A DNA stretch of 64,000 nucleotides from the NCBI GenBank assembly GCA_013400975.1, contig WBMZ01006400.1, forward strand, positions 558,001-622,000. Direction: 5' to 3'. A program made the position numbers and the translations under genes. Below the pieces are notes generated by a model. That model saw only the letters and a program-made list of their open reading frames with translations. It ran no database searches and was not told the origin of the DNA. The stretch's first letter is position 1. Each line of letters begins with the position of its first letter. The DNA comes from Atrichornis clamosus. Taxonomy: Eukaryota; Chordata; Aves; Passeriformes; Menuridae. This document shows positions 58,181 through 64,000 of the stretch, piece after piece.

Positions 58181-61100
58181 TTAAAGAAAAGAATAATGAA
58201 TCCTGGTATGAATAGTGTAAAAAATAAAGAATTCAAGTGACAATTACCAAGTGAAAAAACACTTCTGTCAAGATTCTTGACTCAGAGATGGTAGGAGTCC
58301 AAGAATTTATAAGTCATAATTAGTATAGCCTCACAAATCACCGCAAACAAAATCTTTTTTGTCCATAGAAGTATTCTCAAGCCACTGCCTTTAACTATTG
58401 TTTAAAAATCTACAGTGCCAGACATCATACAGCATTCTTTTAAATGTAGCAGCTATTGTTTCAAATGCTAAAAATATTTATGTAGAAAGCAGGATTTGGT
58501 AATAGTTCTGAGCACTTAGAAATACACTAATGAGTGTTTGCAGAAATAGCTCTTCTTGACTGGTTATTACAACAGCTTCACAAGAGGATTGCCATCCTGC
58601 ATAATTTAACAACAATGCTGTTAAACCTTGTGAAGTAAGCAAGTGAAAATGCTTAAAGTTTTTTATATATATTCTCTCTCTTAACACTGCTAGGAATTAA
58701 ACCATTACAAGAAAACAGTTTGTTAAGAGTGTCTGGGTTTGCAGTTTCACTTGCACAACCTATGGGACAGATCTTGAAACTACGACAAGTTATTTTTTGA
58801 ACTGAACCTTCTTTGTGTAACCACTCCACCCTGTTGATCCCTTGAAAATGAGCTATGCGAAAGCACGAGTTTCAGAAGAACTCCATATTAAACATCAAGA
58901 CTGCAAATCAAACACTCAAAAGCTGAAAATTCCACTGATCTCACTATTGATTGCTTGCTAAAGCCCTCCTGACCAATCTGTCTGCAATAGTCACTCAGTT
59001 TTGCCAAACAAAAAACTGAAACTGAATAGGATGCAGCTGGTAACATCAAAGAGGGGCAATTCTGATCCCATTTATTATTACCTGGTACCATCAGCTCAGC
59101 CATTTTATATCAAAAAATCAAATGCTAGCCAGTTTGTGCAACAATAGGAAATCTGCACTGTAAAGAGGATGTCAGTGTTGGCATTCCCTTGACCAGGACA
59201 TGGGGAATTTTTCCCCTGAGCCTTTCAACCAAAACATAACCATGAAATTCAGTGCTCCAGCAAAACCCTGTATCTCTGAATAACCAAGCAAATGTGAAAG
59301 CAGCATGTTGAAAACATTCACAGTGGATAACAACCATTTAAGTTAAACTACATCATCTTCATTACCTGAATTATGACCTAAAGACAAGATTTAACCCCAG
59401 ACAAGCCTGCAGTACATGGGCTGTTCCATTAAATGAGAATTTGAGAAAATGCTATTATGATTTATCACACGAAGAACACCAGCTTATCATAGTACATAGA
59501 AGAAAAATCTAAGAATTTAATGCAATTTATGAAAGAAGCTTTTGAGAGAAGAGTTGATGAATAAAGAGCAACATTAGGAATTAGGTACAATTCTAGGTAC
59601 TTCCAAATTAAACGCGCAACAGTCCAACAAACCAAACAAGGACTACAGGAGTTCACTTGCTGACAAGTAACTGGGATTTGCCCTAATGCTATGACAAGTG
59701 CCACATAAGAGCTCAAGAGAAAATTAGAAATTTTGAGCAGACATCAGAGCGGGAAACCTGGCAAATAGGGCCCAATGCCACACACTGAGGAAAACCAAAA
59801 CTAAACATCTGTTCATCAAGTGATCTCTGTCCATATTGTGCACAGAATGGAGCTGGGGCTCAATGTCAAAATAGAATATGTTTATTTAATTAAAATCTCA
59901 TCAACAGAGACAAAACACTGCACAAGCACCCCCAATTCTTTCTTTGTTTAAAAATTCATGGCCCTGTGTTTGGAAACTAGTAAAATTCTTTTAATGTAGT
60001 TCTGTGTGTAATTATTACACACAAAGCCTTCTGCTGTGGTAGGAGGCCTGAGCTAGGAAAGCATCAAGAAATGAATTTTCACAAAACTTGAATGTTACAG
60101 ACTTCACCAGAGGAAAGCCTAACTTTACATCTTTCCGTAAAACCATTCCCATGTCACTGGTTTAATCTAAAAGCTAAGATTAGGTAATGAGAGGGTAAAG
60201 TAGAGCTCTGATGTTTAGATTTTAGGTCTGGTTGCTACAAGCACCGTAAATTGGTCCTTCAATAGAAAAAGGTGAAGACACACACTGGATTAATGCCTGA
60301 GCAAGATGGTTACACTCAGAGAAGCCCATCCAAGTGTACTTTGGGCTGTCAAAGTGAGCCATGTGAGGTAGATGGGCTATCGAAATGTGGGACTCGCCGT
60401 GCATTAGCAATCACAGAGACACTCTAATCAGGACAGCACTTTAAACTTGTACCTCAAAGGCAACAAAAAGTGTTGGCTGTGTTTGATTGGCATGAATGTT
60501 CCTTGATTTCATGGTGTCCTAAAACTTCATTCAAGGTTCTTCTGGAAAGGATGAAATAAAGTGGCATGTGGTAATTGCCCTGACGTCCTTGAGGAAAAAT
60601 CAATAATGAGTATGAGTGAAGGGTCAGGAAAGAAACAGATCCACTGCTGGGCTAACCTAGAGGGTTTAAATCAAACTAACTAGATTTGATAAACAGTGAA
60701 GTCTCTCTCAACCATGTATTGGAGGTGAACTTAGTTATATTGCTCCGGAGAGCAAAGTGCTAATTACGTCCTGGCAGCATCCCCAGGCGGGACACGGGTG
60801 ACACTGTGCATGGTTCCTCTGGGCACTCAGCTCTGCAGGGGGCTGGGATCCAGACCCACGGCACTCCTGCCCGCCCAAGCCCAAGCCCTGTGTCCCTTCC
60901 TGGGCAGTGATGGGCAGTCACAATCAATTATGTGCTGAGCAGACATCCCAAACAACCAGGCAGACTGAAAACTCTCACTGCCTGTCAGAGCAGAGAAATG
61001 GTGAACCAGGAGAGGCGAAGGTGGGGGTGGAAAAGAATGAAAGGATGATTCTGCTGCCAAATGTATGGCCAGGCTGAGGTGCCTCTGGTGAGCTGCCTCT

Positions 61101-62088
61101 TGTCTTGCAGATGCTGCTGATCCCCAGGACATGAATGTGCTTCTGAAAGCATTTAGCTCTACACTGGACATGCAAAAGAGTGAGATGTGTGACTTGTATT
61201 TTAAATTCCCCTGAGAAAGGATAAAAGGTGGCAAAATTTCATTCCAGGGCTTCACCCTACCCTATACTGAAATTTCTTAGAACAACTGCTCTTCTACTGC
61301 TTGATATTCAGGAGTACAGTGAGGGAAAAAATATAACTATGGTTACCCAAGATGGTCCACACATCCTTGTCACTTGCACCAAGAGGAAAAATTGCTAGAG
61401 ATTCCTTTTTCCCTCCTTCTCTCCTCAGCAAATTCTTCTGTGCTTCTATGCACAGGGGTAACTGTTACACACTAAAGAAAATGTTGTTTGTGCGGGCCCC
61501 TAATTAATGGTGAATAACACTGTGAATAGTGAATAAAACAAGTCCATTTTCCCAGAGTTCAGATACTGGCAGTAAGATTTCCCTGGGAGAGTACAAAGCT
61601 AATGAAAAGTCTGTTCATTTTGCAGCTCAGATACAGACAACATTTGTTCCTCTACTATTCCAAAATGAACATATAGTCATCAGATGTAATTGTTTACCAA
61701 ATTTGGTACTTTTATATAGTGTCATTCTGGATCTTGAATAAGCACAAATAAGGGAGAAATGTGGCAGAGAGATGAGGAAAGAAATTGCTCATAGAATCCA
61801 AACAAGCCTTCATTGTACTTCATGTTCTTTCTAAAATACTGCAGAGTCTGGCTTTGCTTTTTGTACCTTATTAGCACCATCTAAGGGAAGAAAATGGAAA
61901 TCACCTAAGGCTAGATAGACTTTGTAAACAATGATGAAATCTTTTCACTGTGATGGAGATCTCTGTCAGAATATGTCAACTCAAGAGAGACAAAATCATA
62001 TTTTAGTTCTCAAATTACTTAGAAAAAAAAACTGGTTACACTTAGCAGTAAAAAAAAAAAATTCAAAACATTATAATGTAACTCGTGG
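58181..62088. other. Non-coding AT-rich block
   Basis: Only short open frames. A GC-richer patch near 60780-60900 gives a 142-codon - strand frame (60827-61255) without known domain. No transposon, microsatellite or RNA gene is recognised. A12 run at 62050-62061. Confidence 0.5.
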
Positions 62089-62116
62089 TTTTCAAATTGA
62101 ACTTTTCAAATTGAAC
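62089..62116. repeat. Perfect 14-bp tandem duplication
   Basis: TTTTCAAATTGAAC occurs twice in direct succession without a mismatch, suggesting a recent slippage or duplication event. Confidence 0.95.
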
Positions 62117-64000
62117 ACTCCTATGCAGAAACAAGAAACAGTGAAATTTTTTTTCCTCCAATAATAGTTCCAAATTAATGGAAGAGGTGTAGGATGTGAT
62201 GGCCCACAGAAGGCTGAAATCATTGAGAAAAGATTACAATATTTTTTTCAAAAATAAACTAATATGCACTTTGTTGGGAGGCAGGCAGCGGGAGTTGTTA
62301 GTGCCTATCCAAAATAAAAACTAAAGACCTGGATTCATGATAATGACCATTTTGTGTAACAAAGAAGCCCCTAATAAATCAACTTGGAAAGCTAATACAG
62401 CTCAGCAATTGGCTATAGGTGTAGAAATTACCATCTGGTCACTCAGCGGGGTATTCACTGTCTGCCTTTAGATCTCAAACTCAGATTCTGAGTTAGGGCT
62501 TTTGAACTGAACCAGCTGAGAGTCCTCCAGCTTCTGACTGGGACGTGCTGGACGGCTGCTGGGAGGTGCAGGGCACTGAGGAGCCCCTGCCTGGGCCAGT
62601 GCCATGGGGGGAACCTTCCTCTTCCTTGGCTGGCCCTGCTGGGGCCAGTGCCTTCATGAAGAATAGTTGAGAGAGAAAACACACTTGAGGAAGACTCTGT
62701 CTTTGAGAAATAAAGCAAAGACTGACTTCTGAAAGCTGGTATCTTATTCCAGCATTACGTTTGCCACAGAGAGCACCTTGTGCTACCCTCTCTCTTCATT
62801 TCAGCACTGTTCAGCTGATTACTTGTGTATTTTCATGATAAATATTCACTATATATTAGACTCAATTTGTGCCTTTATGTTGTCTTTTCCTTTTGTCATT
62901 GGACTTCCATTTGTGAGTTCTAGTCTTTATTTCTTCAGGTTTAGATTTAAAAACCCTATTTCACATTAAGCAATTAGAAATTATTATAAAGTTTCTTCCC
63001 TTATAAAATAGCTTTCCCATTGAATATAGAAATAATTTATCAGCATGTGAGTCATGCTGGCATCTGCTCCATTTGCAAAATAAAGGAACAGCCAAAGTGA
63101 AATAACTAGAACATAAAGAAAAAAACCTATAAATAATAGGTTCTTCAATGTAACAAATAATTACATATGGCACCAAAGGCAGAGAAATTAATGTTAGAAA
63201 AAAGACAGATCTAAAAAAAAGGACAAACTACTGGAGTCCTTTGTCACATTTTATGCTGGGACCTCCATCATGTTCATTTTTAAAGCAGGATATGACATCT
63301 TTCTAGAAGCTCTACCCTGCTTCAATTAAGAAATAATTAATCCAAGTCCCTTCTTCTGTGTTAGAAAAGAGGTCAGACTAAAAGATCACAATGATTAAAA
63401 AAACAGTCGAATCACTCTTACCTAGACTGAATAATTTGTCAAATATCTTTCTTCTTGTTCAATCATTAGCATTTCCACATGTTAACTACTTGTCCTGTAT
63501 AATACAGTAAATAGTGTTCTAGAGCAAAAATGTTTTAATAGGAGGATCTATGGCTTCCACTGTAATTTCCTATTTTCTCCAAGAAAACTTTCAGAAATTA
63601 ACTTCCTTTTCTAGTACTTTACAATTTTAAATGCAAAATTTGCCTTATGTACTTACTGTAGAATATTTTCAACTTAGATATTGTAACAAACATTTTTTCC
63701 CCTAAAGATTGTCCAAAGAACACATAGAGAAAAAAACCACAGATATGAATGTAGTCTGAGTTCATTTAGAAGTGTAAACTTTTGTCACAGGTTTTACAGA
63801 AACAGGCTCAGTTCAATTTATTGGCTAATTCAGTGTCCCTATAATGTAAAGGAAAAGGATGTAGGATCTTCCACAGCTAGTCAAAAAAAGAAAGACCTGA
63901 GGAGATGTCTATCTAAGCAACGTATTCAGTCTTGTGCTACAAGTCAATCCATTAATTTACTTGTTTCATTTTAGCTGTCCCTATAAAGAAATGCAGATTG
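62117..64000. other. Non-coding AT-rich end of window
   Basis: A GC-richer patch at 62510-62650 holds two short - strand frames without known domains. The rest is AT-rich and featureless. No gene enters the right edge that I can see. Confidence 0.5.

Noticed and set aside
1..64000. tRNA, rRNA, snRNA, CRISPR or full-length endogenous retrovirus
   Set aside because: I looked for the characteristic motifs (tRNA A/B boxes, U6-like start, regular spacer arrays, paired LTRs, polymerase motifs) and found none.

Overview
The window looks like nuclear DNA from a vertebrate, most likely a bird. It is AT-rich overall with a few short CpG-rich patches. Its only recognisable interspersed repeats are seven short, truncated 3' ends of CR1 LINEs. 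Their hallmarks are the (ATTCTRTG)-type tail, the 'GTTGGACTC..GATGATC' block and, reversed, the 'ATCACAGAATC' start. Sparse, 5'-truncated CR1 with no SINE field and no large LTR block is typical of avian genomes. I cannot name the species, chromosome or locus.

I found no protein-coding gene that I recognise and no rRNA, tRNA, snRNA, miRNA hairpin or CRISPR array. Most open frames are what AT-rich non-coding DNA or GC-rich patches give by chance. The clearest length outlier is a minus-strand frame of 264 codons at 37078-37872, which stops inside a consensus splice donor. Several short segments have good splice sites on one or both sides: + strand 11289-11325, 31170-31221, 42546-42632 and 30146 onward; - strand 49861-49921, 49371-49416, 47579-47624, 45387-45469 and 34277-34443. 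The best chain is on the - strand near 49.4-49.9 kb, with three strong sites in a row. It fits a spliced non-coding RNA or 5' UTR. About eight near-consensus donors are expected by chance in 64 kb on two strands, so all are candidates for RNA evidence, not gene calls.

Layout. 1-5.2 kb: an assembly gap in a poly-T run, two CR1 tails, and an unexplained pair of related ~76-bp sequences 1.38 kb apart. 5.2-12 kb: plain AT-rich DNA with CpG-rich patches at 7.3-7.95 and 11.34-11.5 kb and a small duplication at 10.9 kb. 12.4-12.73 kb: a complex, enhancer-like block. 13.9-14.3 kb: a C-rich strand-asymmetric stretch ending in AATAAA. 17.8-28.4 kb: microsatellites, a CpG-rich patch at 21.5-22.0 kb, a Z-DNA-type tract at 23.96 kb and several conserved-looking blocks. 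29.8-30.35 kb: a CpG patch followed by a splice acceptor and a poly(A) signal. 31-37 kb: a homeodomain-type palindrome, two CR1s, candidate exons and the 264-codon frame. 42-50 kb: more conserved-looking blocks and splice candidates. 53.9-55.3 kb: two CR1s. 55.3-64 kb: mostly featureless AT-rich DNA.

The simplest reading is an intergenic gene desert, or a large intron, with scattered regulatory elements and perhaps one or two unannotated non-coding transcripts. I saw no new multi-gene biological system.
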